Source: JBEVNX01 sp040507895 (GTDB lineage Bacteria > Desulfobacterota > Binatia > JACPRU01). Taken from it: a DNA stretch of 13,786 nt. Location of the stretch: contig JBEVNX010000156.1 in assembly GCA_040507895.1 (NCBI GenBank), positions 1 to 13,786 on the forward strand, written 5' to 3'. The position numbers and the translations under genes are program-made. How positions within the stretch are numbered: the stretch's first letter is position 1; every line of letters starts with the position of its first letter. The notes beneath the pieces are model-generated. The model was not told the origin of the DNA and searched no databases. It was given only the letters and a program-made list of their open reading frames with translations. Shown in pieces: positions 6,162 to 13,038 of this stretch.

Positions 6162-6208
6162 TTCCTATCGCCGAGAACCTGACGCGCCCGCTCTCCCGTG
6201 GGCAGGAA
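6162..6208. promoter_or_regulatory. Paired activator dyads of the CBS-ACT/USP promoter
   Basis: The sites are TTCCTA-TCGC-CGAGAA (6162-6177, one perfect arm) and CTCCCG-TGGG-CAGGAA (6193-6208, four of six matches per arm). Their centres are 31 bp apart and about 75 and 106 bp from the predicted start. They are degenerate and would not be called alone; position and spacing identical to the other promoters support them. An unrelated 6-bp hairpin, GGCGAT-CTTCCT-ATCGCC (6155-6172), overlaps the first site. Confidence 0.55.
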
Positions 6209-6218
6209 TCCGCGCCTC

Positions 6219-6692
6219 TCAGCGCTTGCGCGCTCGACGGTTGCGCGCCCGGGGCGGCGTGCTCGGCAACGTCAGCACCGGGCAGGCGGCGCTGCGCACC
6301 ACACGCTCGGCGACGCTGCCGAGCAGAAGATGAGAAAAACCGCTACGGCCGTGCGTGGCGAGGACGATCAGGTCCGCGCGCAACCGGTCGGCCGTGTCGA
6401 CGATCGCCGCCGCAGCGCCGCCGTTGGCGATCACGCCGCGACAGCGCTGGCCGCGCTTCTTGATCTTGGCGACGGCGCGCTCGAGCGCCTCGCGCGCCGA
6501 GTGCTGCAGCTCTTCGATGACGGTGGCCATCGCCGAGGCGCCGTAGAGGTCTCCGGCCATCACGGCGGGCTCGACGACGTGAAGGAGCACGAGCTCGGCG
6601 CCCAGCGAGTGCGCGAGCGACTGCGCCTCCGCGACGCCGCGCTCGGACAGGGAAGAGAAATCGGTCGGGGCTACGATTCGGCGAAACTTCAT
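6219..6692 (-). CDS. Universal stress protein, second copy, with basic tail
   Basis: This 157-residue USP has RRIVAPTDFSSLS at the N-terminus, AELVLLHVVEP, and the nucleotide loop ATHG (112-115) with nine residues to G125-S126, then CPVLTLP. It carries a basic C-terminal extension (RARNRRARKR) missing from the other two copies. A very strong Shine-Dalgarno, AAGGAGG, sits 6 nt before the ATG, inside the end of the preceding USP gene, and the stop and start overlap as ATGA. It is the last gene of the haem-binding protein/USP/USP operon. The basic tail may contact nucleic acid or phospholipid, but this is a guess. Confidence 0.9.
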   Translation of the reverse strand: MKFRRIVAPTDFSSLSERGVAEAQSLAHSLGAELVLLHVVEPAVMAGDLYGASAMATVIEELQHSAREALERAVAKIKKRGQRCRGVIANGGAAAAIVDTADRLRADLIVLATHGRSGFSHLLLGSVAERVVRSAACPVLTLPSTPPRARNRRARKR

Positions 6693-7135
6693 CGAGACCT
6701 CCTTGGCGGTACGATCAAGACGGGGCAGCCGGCGGTGCGGACCACGCGCTCGGTGACGCTGCCGAGCAGCAACCGGCCCACGCCGTGGCGGCCCTTCGTG
6801 GCCATGACGATGAGATCGGAGCGGCGGCGCTTTGCTTCGTCGGTGATGGAGCTTGCGGCATTGCCGACCCTCAGAGCCGTGTGCCTTCGGCCGAAGCGCT
6901 TGCCGAGCGTCGCGCCGAGCCGGTCGAGCCGCGCCCGGGCCGCTCGTCCCTGCTCCTCGCGCAGGCGTTCCAGGTCGACGGCCGATCCGACCATCGGCGC
7001 GTAGGTCACGGCCTCGACGACGTGCACCACGTCGAGGGATGCCTTCAGGGAGTGGGCGAGATCGGTTGCGTAGCGCAGTGCCGCGAGCGATGGCTCCGAG
7101 AAGTCGACCGGCACGAGGATTCGTCTGAACCGCAC
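6689..7135 (-). CDS. Universal stress protein, third copy
   Basis: This 148-residue USP starts at GTG. It has RRILVPVDFSEPS, the strand SLDVVHVVEAV, the loop ATKG (112-115) with nine residues to G125-S126, and CPVLIVPPRRSR at the end. The GTG is chosen because the USP fold begins immediately (RFRRILVPVDF) and the upstream gene stops 5 nt before it; a longer open frame to 7444 has no USP sequence. It overlaps the next USP by 4 nt. The second and third copies resemble each other around the binding loop (GSV.ERVVR.A.CPVL), consistent with local duplication. Confidence 0.9.
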   Translation of the reverse strand: MRFRRILVPVDFSEPSLAALRYATDLAHSLKASLDVVHVVEAVTYAPMVGSAVDLERLREEQGRAARARLDRLGATLGKRFGRRHTALRVGNAASSITDEAKRRRSDLIVMATKGRHGVGRLLLGSVTERVVRTAGCPVLIVPPRRSR

Positions 7136-7140
7136 CTTAC

Positions 7141-7596
7141 TTATTCCGCGCGAGCCGGCGGCGCGCCCGGCATCGCTTCGGCGACCCACCGCTCGATCGC
7201 GGCGCGGTCGGCGCCGCTCAGCTTGGCTTCCGAATGCATGATCACGTAGTACCAGGGCGGCATGTCTCCGTCCCGCACTTCTTGGACCGTCTCCTTGAGC
7301 TTCTTCGCCCGACGCTTCGGGTCGTAGGTATTCCACAGGGAGAAGTTCAGCTCGCGACGGCCTTCTCGCACGTCGCTGGCGAGCAGCCACGAGACTGGAG
7401 CCACCTGGCTGTACCAGGGCCAAAATGTCTCGTTCGAATGGCAATCGTAGCAGGCGCGCCGCAGCACCCCGTTGGCCGTCCCGGGGGCCGCGACGTCGCT
7501 CTCCACCGCAGGGTTGGTGCGATCGACGGGTACGAGCTGTACCAGCCCGAACAGAACGCCGAGGCCGAGCAACGTCCTTCCTTTGAGGTTTTTCAT
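7141..7596 (-). CDS. Haem-binding domain protein (small membrane-anchored monohaem cytochrome)
   Basis: This 151-residue protein has an N-terminal signal or anchor helix (about residues 8-24), then CYDCH (49-53) within ACYDCHSNETFWPWYSQVAP and the block DVREGRRELNFSLW, the hallmark of the haem-binding domain family Haem_bd (PF14376, by memory). A Met in DGDMPPWYY (M112) is a candidate sixth ligand. It is therefore a periplasmic or membrane-facing c-type haem protein, perhaps a haem-based sensor or small electron carrier. It is the first gene of an operon with two USPs. Its upstream region is shared with the divergent CBS gene; I found no GG-N10-GC element facing this gene, so its promoter remains unidentified. 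Confidence 0.88.
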   Translation of the reverse strand: MKNLKGRTLLGLGVLFGLVQLVPVDRTNPAVESDVAAPGTANGVLRRACYDCHSNETFWPWYSQVAPVSWLLASDVREGRRELNFSLWNTYDPKRRAKKLKETVQEVRDGDMPPWYYVIMHSEAKLSGADRAAIERWVAEAMPGAPPARAE

Positions 7597-7619
7597 CTCA
7601 TCGCTCGCAGCGGAAGCTC

Positions 7620-7666
7620 TTCTCGCCGGCGAGAATGTGGCGCTTCTCGGTTCTCGATGTTGATCA
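7620..7666. promoter_or_regulatory. Paired activator dyads upstream of the CBS gene
   Basis: TTCTCG-CCGG-CGAGAA at 7620-7635 is a perfect 16-bp palindrome. TTCTCG-ATGT-TGATCA at 7651-7666 has one perfect and one degraded arm. The centres are 31 bp apart and about 106 and 75 bp upstream of the predicted start at 7734. Confidence 0.75.
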
Positions 7667-7672
7667 CGGGCT

Positions 7673-7686
7673 CTGCACCCGTGCAG
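7673..7686. repeat. Short perfect inverted repeat between the dyads and the sigma-54 promoter
   Basis: CTGCAC-CC-GTGCAG has 6-bp perfect arms. It lies between the enhancer-like dyads and the -24 element, in a position where a second regulator could bind and affect looping. It does not match the TTCYCG motif. Its role is unknown. Confidence 0.5.
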
Positions 7687-7707
7687 GAAGGTGTTACAGA
7701 TCCGAGC

Positions 7708-7723
7708 TGGCAATCGACTTGCA
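7708..7723 (+). promoter_or_regulatory. Predicted sigma-54 promoter of the CBS gene
   Basis: The sequence TGGCAATCGACTTGCA has a full TTGCA -12 box and TGGCA at -24, with GG-N10-GC spacing. The predicted start is near 7734, giving a 15-nt leader that contains AAGGAG 7 nt before the ATG at 7749. Promoter, leader and ribosome-binding site fit together exactly, making this one of the best examples in the window. Confidence 0.85.
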
Positions 7724-7748
7724 GCGGGGAGGAGCAAGGAGCGCAGCC

Positions 7749-8183
7749 ATGTACGAGTTTCTCGAATACCGCGTCGGTGATTTCATGAGTCGCAACGGCG
7801 TGGTCGTCAGCCGTCACACTCCACTCGAGGAGGCCGAGCGCCTGTTTGCACGGCACGATTTCAACATGCTCCCTGTCGTCGAGGGACCGCGGCTCGTCGG
7901 CGTGCTCACCAAGCTCGACTTTCTCAGGGCCTTCTCGTTCGGCAAGGATCGCCTGATGCCGCACTATCGGGAGATCCTCCGCCAACCGGTGGAATCGGTG
8001 ATGGCGACCGACCCGCTCACCGTGTCCCCCGACATGCCGCTGACTCGGGTGCTCGAAAAGATCGTCGAGACCCGATATCGCTCCTTCCCAGTCGTGGACA
8101 ACGATGTGCTCGTCGGCGTCATCTCGCGCGAGGACGTCGTAACGGCGCTCCGCAAGGCGGCCGCGGTCAAGACACGGTCTTAG
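7749..8183 (+). CDS. Two-CBS-domain protein
   Basis: This 144-residue cytoplasmic protein consists of a CBS pair: the first at about residues 8-62 (VGDFMSRNGVVVS ... FNMLPVVEGPRLVGVLTKLDFL) and the second at about 81-137 (VESVMATDPLTVSP ... YRSFPVVDNDVLVGVISREDVV). Such stand-alone Bateman modules bind AMP, ATP or similar nucleotides and report energy state; the partner is unknown. The ATG has a strong AAGGAG. It is transcribed away from the haem-binding protein/USP operon and ends 18 nt from the convergent ba3 oxidase gene. Confidence 0.92.
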   Translation: MYEFLEYRVGDFMSRNGVVVSRHTPLEEAERLFARHDFNMLPVVEGPRLVGVLTKLDFLRAFSFGKDRLMPHYREILRQPVESVMATDPLTVSPDMPLTRVLEKIVETRYRSFPVVDNDVLVGVISREDVVTALRKAAAVKTRS

Positions 8184-8201
8184 AGTTGCCCCATTCTCCA
8201 T

Positions 8202-9866
8202 TCAAAAGAACGTGTACCCGGGCGACTGCAGCTTTGGCGGGAGGTGGTGCAACAAGAACGGCCCATACGCCAGCGCAATGAGGAAGAGCACCGCCGCCAC
8301 GCTGTAGCGTAGCCGGTCAAGGCCCACCGTCCACCCCGTTGCCGGCGGCCCCTCGATCGTCTCGGTGAGTGGTAGATCGCCGGGCTCCGTCTTCTCGCCG
8401 AGCAGCGCCGTCATCGCCAGCACGAAGAAGCACATCATCGCGGAGATGAACATCAGTGTGCCGCCTACTCCACTGAGCGCAGCGGCGAGGTTCCAGTCCG
8501 GCTTGTGGTACGGAGCCGCGACGATGAGCGTGCGACGCGGCATTCCCATGAGGCCGCCCGAGATCATGCCGCGCGAGAAGATCAGCACGCCGACGAAGTA
8601 GAGCCAGCCTTGCACCACCGCGACTCGCTCGCTCCACAGCTTGCGATTCGTGAGGTAGGGCACGAGCCAGTAAGCGATCCCCATCGCCGACAGCGCCACC
8701 GCCGTGCCGACGGTCAGATGGAAGTGGCCGGGAATGAAAGCGGTGTTGTGGACGACCTGGTTCATGTTGAAGCTCGCGTTCATGAGCCCCGTGATGCCGC
8801 CGAGCATGAAGGCGAACATCGCCAGGATCTGGGCGCACAGCGACGGATCAGTCCAGGGCACCTTGAGGAACCACGCCGCCAGGCCCCTGCCGCCGCGGCG
8901 CCGAGCGCCCATCTCGAGCGCGTACATCACCGAGAACGCGGTCGCCAAGCTCGGGAAGAACACCGCGAACGTGAGCACGGCGTGTGCGAACTTCCACTGG
9001 TTCGAGATCCCCGGATCGGTGAATTGGTGGTGGAAGCCGACCGGGATGGATAGCACGATGAACATCAGAAACACGACGCGCGCGTAGGTATCGCTGAACA
9101 GCTTGCCGCCCGCCTGCTTCGGCACCATCGCGTACCAGGACACGTAGATGGGCAGCAGCCAGAAGTAGACGATCGGGTGGCCGGTGAACCAGAACAGCGT
9201 ACGACTGAACAGCGGATCGACGCCGGAGATGAGACCGAGGGACCATGGCAGCAGGAAGAAGACCACCTCGACGGCGATGCCCACCGATGCGATGTCCCAC
9301 ATCACGTAGGTGGCGATGGACAAGAATGCCAGGAGCGGAACGCGCGCGCCGGGATTTTCACCGCGCCAGCCCCGCAGCATCACCAGCTGGGTCGCCGACG
9401 TGATCCACGTACTCACCACCGCCAGCGCGAGACCGAGATAGTACGTCCAGTGCGCTTGCAGCGGCGGGTAGAACGTGAACAACACGCTCGCCCGCCCCGT
9501 GAACATCGCGAAGGACGCGAGGAGCCCGCCGAGCACGAGGGTCACGAACATCGCGGCGAGCAGCGCGTCGTTGCACTTGCGGCCGAGGCCGCGGGCCGTC
9601 GTCAGCAGCAGGAAGCCATTGGAAAACGAGAACGTGAAGACGAGCGCGTTGAATACGCCGTGGACCGTCAGTCCCTGATAGTAGGTGCGCATTCCCGGGA
9701 AGAAGCGCAGGATGTCCACGCCGGCGTAGTTGAGCGCCTGCCCGAGGCCGTTGATGACGCCGATGGCGAGGGCGCTGAAGCCCAGATAGATCGTCCAGCG
9801 GATGATCGCGCGCTGCGAGTCCGGGAGCGCGAAGCCGCGCGGGTCGTGCACGATGGGCGCACTCAT
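8202..9866 (-). CDS. cbaA: ba3-type (B-family) cytochrome c oxidase subunit I
   Basis: This 554-residue multi-helix membrane protein is the catalytic subunit reducing O2 to water. All metal ligands are present and line up with Thermus ba3 oxidase with an offset of about 3: H69 (low-spin haem, VHGVFNALVF), H230 and the cross-linkable Y234 (GHPIVYFWLLP), H279 and H280 (GFHHQF, CuB), H381 (high-spin haem) and H383 (low-spin haem) in PGHFHL. PKQAGGKL and VVHNTAFIPG are B-family blocks. B-family oxidases have high oxygen affinity and lower proton-pumping stoichiometry (family knowledge), suiting low-oxygen respiration. The ATG overlaps the subunit II stop as ATGA. It is last in its operon, converging on the CBS gene. 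Confidence 0.95.
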   Translation of the reverse strand: MSAPIVHDPRGFALPDSQRAIIRWTIYLGFSALAIGVINGLGQALNYAGVDILRFFPGMRTYYQGLTVHGVFNALVFTFSFSNGFLLLTTARGLGRKCNDALLAAMFVTLVLGGLLASFAMFTGRASVLFTFYPPLQAHWTYYLGLALAVVSTWITSATQLVMLRGWRGENPGARVPLLAFLSIATYVMWDIASVGIAVEVVFFLLPWSLGLISGVDPLFSRTLFWFTGHPIVYFWLLPIYVSWYAMVPKQAGGKLFSDTYARVVFLMFIVLSIPVGFHHQFTDPGISNQWKFAHAVLTFAVFFPSLATAFSVMYALEMGARRRGGRGLAAWFLKVPWTDPSLCAQILAMFAFMLGGITGLMNASFNMNQVVHNTAFIPGHFHLTVGTAVALSAMGIAYWLVPYLTNRKLWSERVAVVQGWLYFVGVLIFSRGMISGGLMGMPRRTLIVAAPYHKPDWNLAAALSGVGGTLMFISAMMCFFVLAMTALLGEKTEPGDLPLTETIEGPPATGWTVGLDRLRYSVAAVLFLIALAYGPFLLHHLPPKLQSPGYTFF

Positions 9867-10330
9867 TCGACCACCACCTTTCCGAACATCAGATGATGCC
9901 CCCGGCCGCAGTACTCGTGGCAGATCAGCAGGTGCTCGCCCCGCGTCTCGAAGCGGTAAGAGAGCTCGGTGATCTCGCCGGGAATCAACATCGCGTTCAG
10001 CCGCGTCCCCTCGAGCATGAATCCATGGATCACGTCGGCCGACGTGGCGCGGAACAACACCTCCGCCCCGGCCGGAACGTGGATCTCGTTCGGCACATAG
10101 GACCACGCCTGGCCGATCAGCACGACTTCGTAGCGTCCCGGGGCCAACTGGCGTACGCCCGGCGAGTCGAAGGGCGCCGTGGTACGGACCGTGCGCGGAT
10201 CGAGCTGGCCGCCATGGCCGGGCAGATGCATGCCCATGCCGACGGCGGCGTAGACCAGCGCACCGAGAAAGAGCACGAGCAGTCCCGCTCCGAGCGAGAG
10301 GAAGATCCTTTCATAGCGCTTCGCGTCCAT
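9863..10330 (-). CDS. cbaB: ba3-type cytochrome c oxidase subunit II (CuA)
   Basis: This 155-residue subunit has one N-terminal transmembrane helix (about 10-30) and a periplasmic cupredoxin domain. The CuA site is complete: H102 (DVIHGF) and CHEYCGRGHHLM with C137, E139 (carbonyl), C141, H145 and M148. The short length, close to the Thermus ba3 subunit II (about 168), and the lack of a fused haem domain support the B-family type. It accepts electrons from a soluble cytochrome c or cupredoxin. A strong GGGGAGG sits just upstream, inside the end of the IIa-like gene. Confidence 0.95.
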   Translation of the reverse strand: MDAKRYERIFLSLGAGLLVLFLGALVYAAVGMGMHLPGHGGQLDPRTVRTTAPFDSPGVRQLAPGRYEVVLIGQAWSYVPNEIHVPAGAEVLFRATSADVIHGFMLEGTRLNAMLIPGEITELSYRFETRGEHLLICHEYCGRGHHLMFGKVVVE

Positions 10331-10333
10331 CCC

Positions 10334-10471
10334 CTACCTCCCCAGCATGATCAGGTACATGGCACCCCACATGCCCGCGAGCGCGGCGAGATAGAGCGTC
10401 ATGAGAAACAGCGTGCCCGTCGGTGGAGGCGGCTCTTCCTCTTCATCGGGGCGTTCGCCCATCTCGTTCAT
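10334..10471 (-). CDS. IIa-like single-helix subunit of the ba3 oxidase
   Basis: This 45-residue peptide has an acidic, proline-rich N-terminus (residues 5-17) and a single hydrophobic helix at about residues 20-43. Subunit IIa of ba3 oxidases is a single-helix peptide of about 34 residues next to subunits I and II; position, size and topology fit, though sequence similarity at this length proves little. It stops 3 nt before subunit II, and its ATG overlaps the stop of the upstream 75-residue gene. A second ATG at codon 4 is an alternative start. Confidence 0.7.
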   Translation of the reverse strand: MNEMGERPDEEEEPPPPTGTLFLMTLYLAALAGMWGAMYLIMLGR

Positions 10472-10695
10472 CGCCGGCTACCCTCCATGAAGCGAGCAAG
10501 CACTACGGCTAGGGCGCCCAGAGCGGCGAGGGTTCCGAAGCCTGCGAGCATGCGGGCGACCGTCACGTGGCCCATGAGCACTTCGCTGAGCTCATGCCAA
10601 GCGACCATTGCAAGCGGGGCGGCGGCGACCAGGAATCCGACGAGACAGCCAATCAGATGAGTGGGATTCTCGGGTGTGAGGCTCCTCTGTCGCAT
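10468..10695 (-). CDS. Two-helix membrane protein opening the ba3 oxidase operon
   Basis: This 75-residue hypothetical protein has hydrophobic segments at about residues 13-32 and 46-66 and a basic C-terminus. GGAGA lies 9 nt before the ATG. I do not recognise the family. It overlaps the IIa-like gene by 4 nt and so is co-translated with the oxidase; an assembly or accessory subunit role is inferred from context. In topology and length it resembles the 74-residue protein of the NorC-type operon, but no clear sequence match is visible. Confidence 0.65.
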   Translation of the reverse strand: MRQRSLTPENPTHLIGCLVGFLVAAAPLAMVAWHELSEVLMGHVTVARMLAGFGTLAALGALAVVLARFMEGSRR

Positions 10696-10772
10696 CCATC
10701 GTCTCCAACACGACCGCTACTGATCGTCACCGTCCTCTGTCGGGGGGAATGGAACGAACGTCGCGCAAACCG

Positions 10773-10788
10773 AGCAAGCACCGTGCCT
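10773..10788 (-). promoter_or_regulatory. Predicted sigma-54 promoter of the ba3 oxidase operon
   Basis: The minus-strand sequence AGGCACGGTGCTTGCT matches TGGCACG-N4-TTGCW except for the first base. The predicted start is near 10762, giving a 67-nt leader to the first gene at 10695. Confidence 0.82.
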
Positions 10789-10838
10789 GTAGGCGAAGCG
10801 CCGATCGATGACGGTTCCGGCGATTTCGGTGCCGCCCA

Positions 10839-10884
10839 CTCTCGACTCCGAGAACTTCGGCTCGCCGCTTCTTGGAGGTGGGAA
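10839..10884. promoter_or_regulatory. Paired activator dyads upstream of the ba3 oxidase operon
   Basis: CTCTCG-ACTC-CGAGAA (10839-10854, 11 of 12 arm matches) and TTCTTG-GAGG-TGGGAA (10869-10884). Their centres are 30 bp apart and about 84 and 114 bp upstream of the predicted start, the same class of spacing as at the NorC-type operon. Confidence 0.72.
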
Positions 10885-11038
10885 TCGCGACACTCAAGAA
10901 CCGAGATGTCGGTCACGTCGCCACACTCGAGCAATATCCGTCGCCCGGACGCGCAGCACGTACTTCGAGCCGGTGACGGTGCCCGCCCCGCCCGCGAACT
11001 GCAGCGACGGGCCCCGAACGCCTTCGCCCATGGCAGGC
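10885..11038. other. Remainder of the oxidase/regulator intergenic region, nothing recognised
   Basis: The 343-nt gap between the oxidase operon and the response-regulator stop holds the promoter and dyads listed separately. In this remaining stretch I see no convincing gene, no hairpin followed by a T-run and no further motif pair. It probably carries the 3' untranslated end of the regulator message. A short open frame at 10653-10934 on the minus strand crosses the promoter and is not credible. Confidence 0.5.
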
Positions 11039-12469
<1,431 letters not shown>

Positions 12470-12482
12470 GAGATTAGCTATC

Positions 12483-12530
12483 TTCCCGAATTTGAGAACG
12501 ACAGTTCCAGGCGATTCTCGGCTGTGAGAT
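12483..12530. promoter_or_regulatory. Paired dyads immediately upstream of the response-regulator gene
   Basis: TTCCCG-AATT-TGAGAA (12483-12498) and TTCTCG-GCTG-TGAGAT (12515-12530), each close to the window consensus, have centres 32 bp apart. They are only about 21 and 53 bp from the ATG and there is no GG-N10-GC element between them and the gene, so they are placed for autorepression or autocontrol of a different promoter rather than sigma-54 activation. The second overlaps the stop codon of the CBS gene. Confidence 0.65.
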
Positions 12531-12967
12531 CAGTGGGTCCGGGCGGGTGGCGGCTCGTCTGCGAGCGCAGCGGCGAGCACCTGCAAGCAATCAGTCTCGG
12601 TCAACAATCCAACCAGCTTACCTTCCTCCACGACAGGCAAGCAGCCGATTTTCTTGGCGATCATACGATCTACGGCGCACTTGAGAGGGTCGTTCGGGGC
12701 GATCGTCTCGAGCTCGGTATTCATCACCAAGCGCACGGGGATCGACTTCAGCCAGTCGTGCTCCGCCCTGCGGCCGAGCTCCAAGACGGAGGCCAGCGAG
12801 GCCTTCAGTAGATCGCGTTGAGTCACCAGTCCGACGAGGTGTGATTCACCTGCTACGACAGGTAGATGGCGCACTCTTCCGAGGGTCATGATGTCGTCCG
12901 CCACGTCCAGGGCATCCTCGAGACCGAGGGTCTCGACCTCGCGATGCATGATGTCTTTGACTCGCAT
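12530..12967 (-). CDS. Two-CBS-domain protein upstream of the regulator
   Basis: This 145-residue protein has a CBS pair: VKDIMHREVETLG ... VRHLPVVAGESHLVGLVTQRDLL (about 2-55) and VRLVMNTELETIAP ... IGCLPVVEEGKLVGLLTETDCL (about 78-131), with a proline-rich tail. GGAGGGA precedes the ATG by 8 nt. It sits directly upstream of the response-regulator gene in the same orientation, so it may be co-transcribed with it and could modulate signalling; this is inference. It resembles the CBS protein at 7749-8183 in size and layout. Confidence 0.92.
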   Translation of the reverse strand: MRVKDIMHREVETLGLEDALDVADDIMTLGRVRHLPVVAGESHLVGLVTQRDLLKASLASVLELGRRAEHDWLKSIPVRLVMNTELETIAPNDPLKCAVDRMIAKKIGCLPVVEEGKLVGLLTETDCLQVLAAALADEPPPARTH

Positions 12968-13016
12968 GGATCCGTCCCTCCGAGGGTTTGGCGCGCGGTA
13001 GTCCGGGCGATTTTGC

Positions 13017-13032
13017 TGCAACGTTCGTTCCG
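13017..13032 (-). promoter_or_regulatory. Sigma-54-like element upstream of the CBS gene at 12530-12967
   Basis: The minus-strand sequence CGGAACGAACGTTGCA keeps GG-N10-GC spacing, ACG and a perfect TTGCA. The predicted start is near 13006, 39 nt before the ATG. However, I find no convincing dyad pair 60-120 bp upstream; the best candidate, TTCACG-GGAT-TGAGGT at 13100-13115, is at the wrong distance and lies inside the upstream gene. It may be fortuitous. Confidence 0.35.
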
Positions 13033-13038
13033 CTCTTC

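Noticed and set aside
6155..6172. Hairpin GGCGAT-CTTCCT-ATCGCC considered as a terminator for the USP operon
   Set aside because: The stem is only 6 bp and no T-run follows on either strand; it overlaps the predicted activator dyad instead.
7597..7748. Sigma-54 promoter facing the haem-binding protein gene
   Set aside because: The only near match on the minus strand (near 7735-7748) has an 11-nt spacer between GG and GC and would start inside the divergent leader; the dyads are also too close to this gene.
9177..9896. 239-codon plus-strand open frame over the oxidase gene
   Set aside because: It is antisense to the oxidase subunit I and is rich in Glu, Arg and His, as expected from a mirror of a GC-rich gene.
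10667..10682. Dyad-like TTCTCG-GGTG-TGAGGC inside the first oxidase-operon gene
   Set aside because: It lies downstream of the promoter, in coding sequence, with no partner dyad 30-32 bp away; probably chance.
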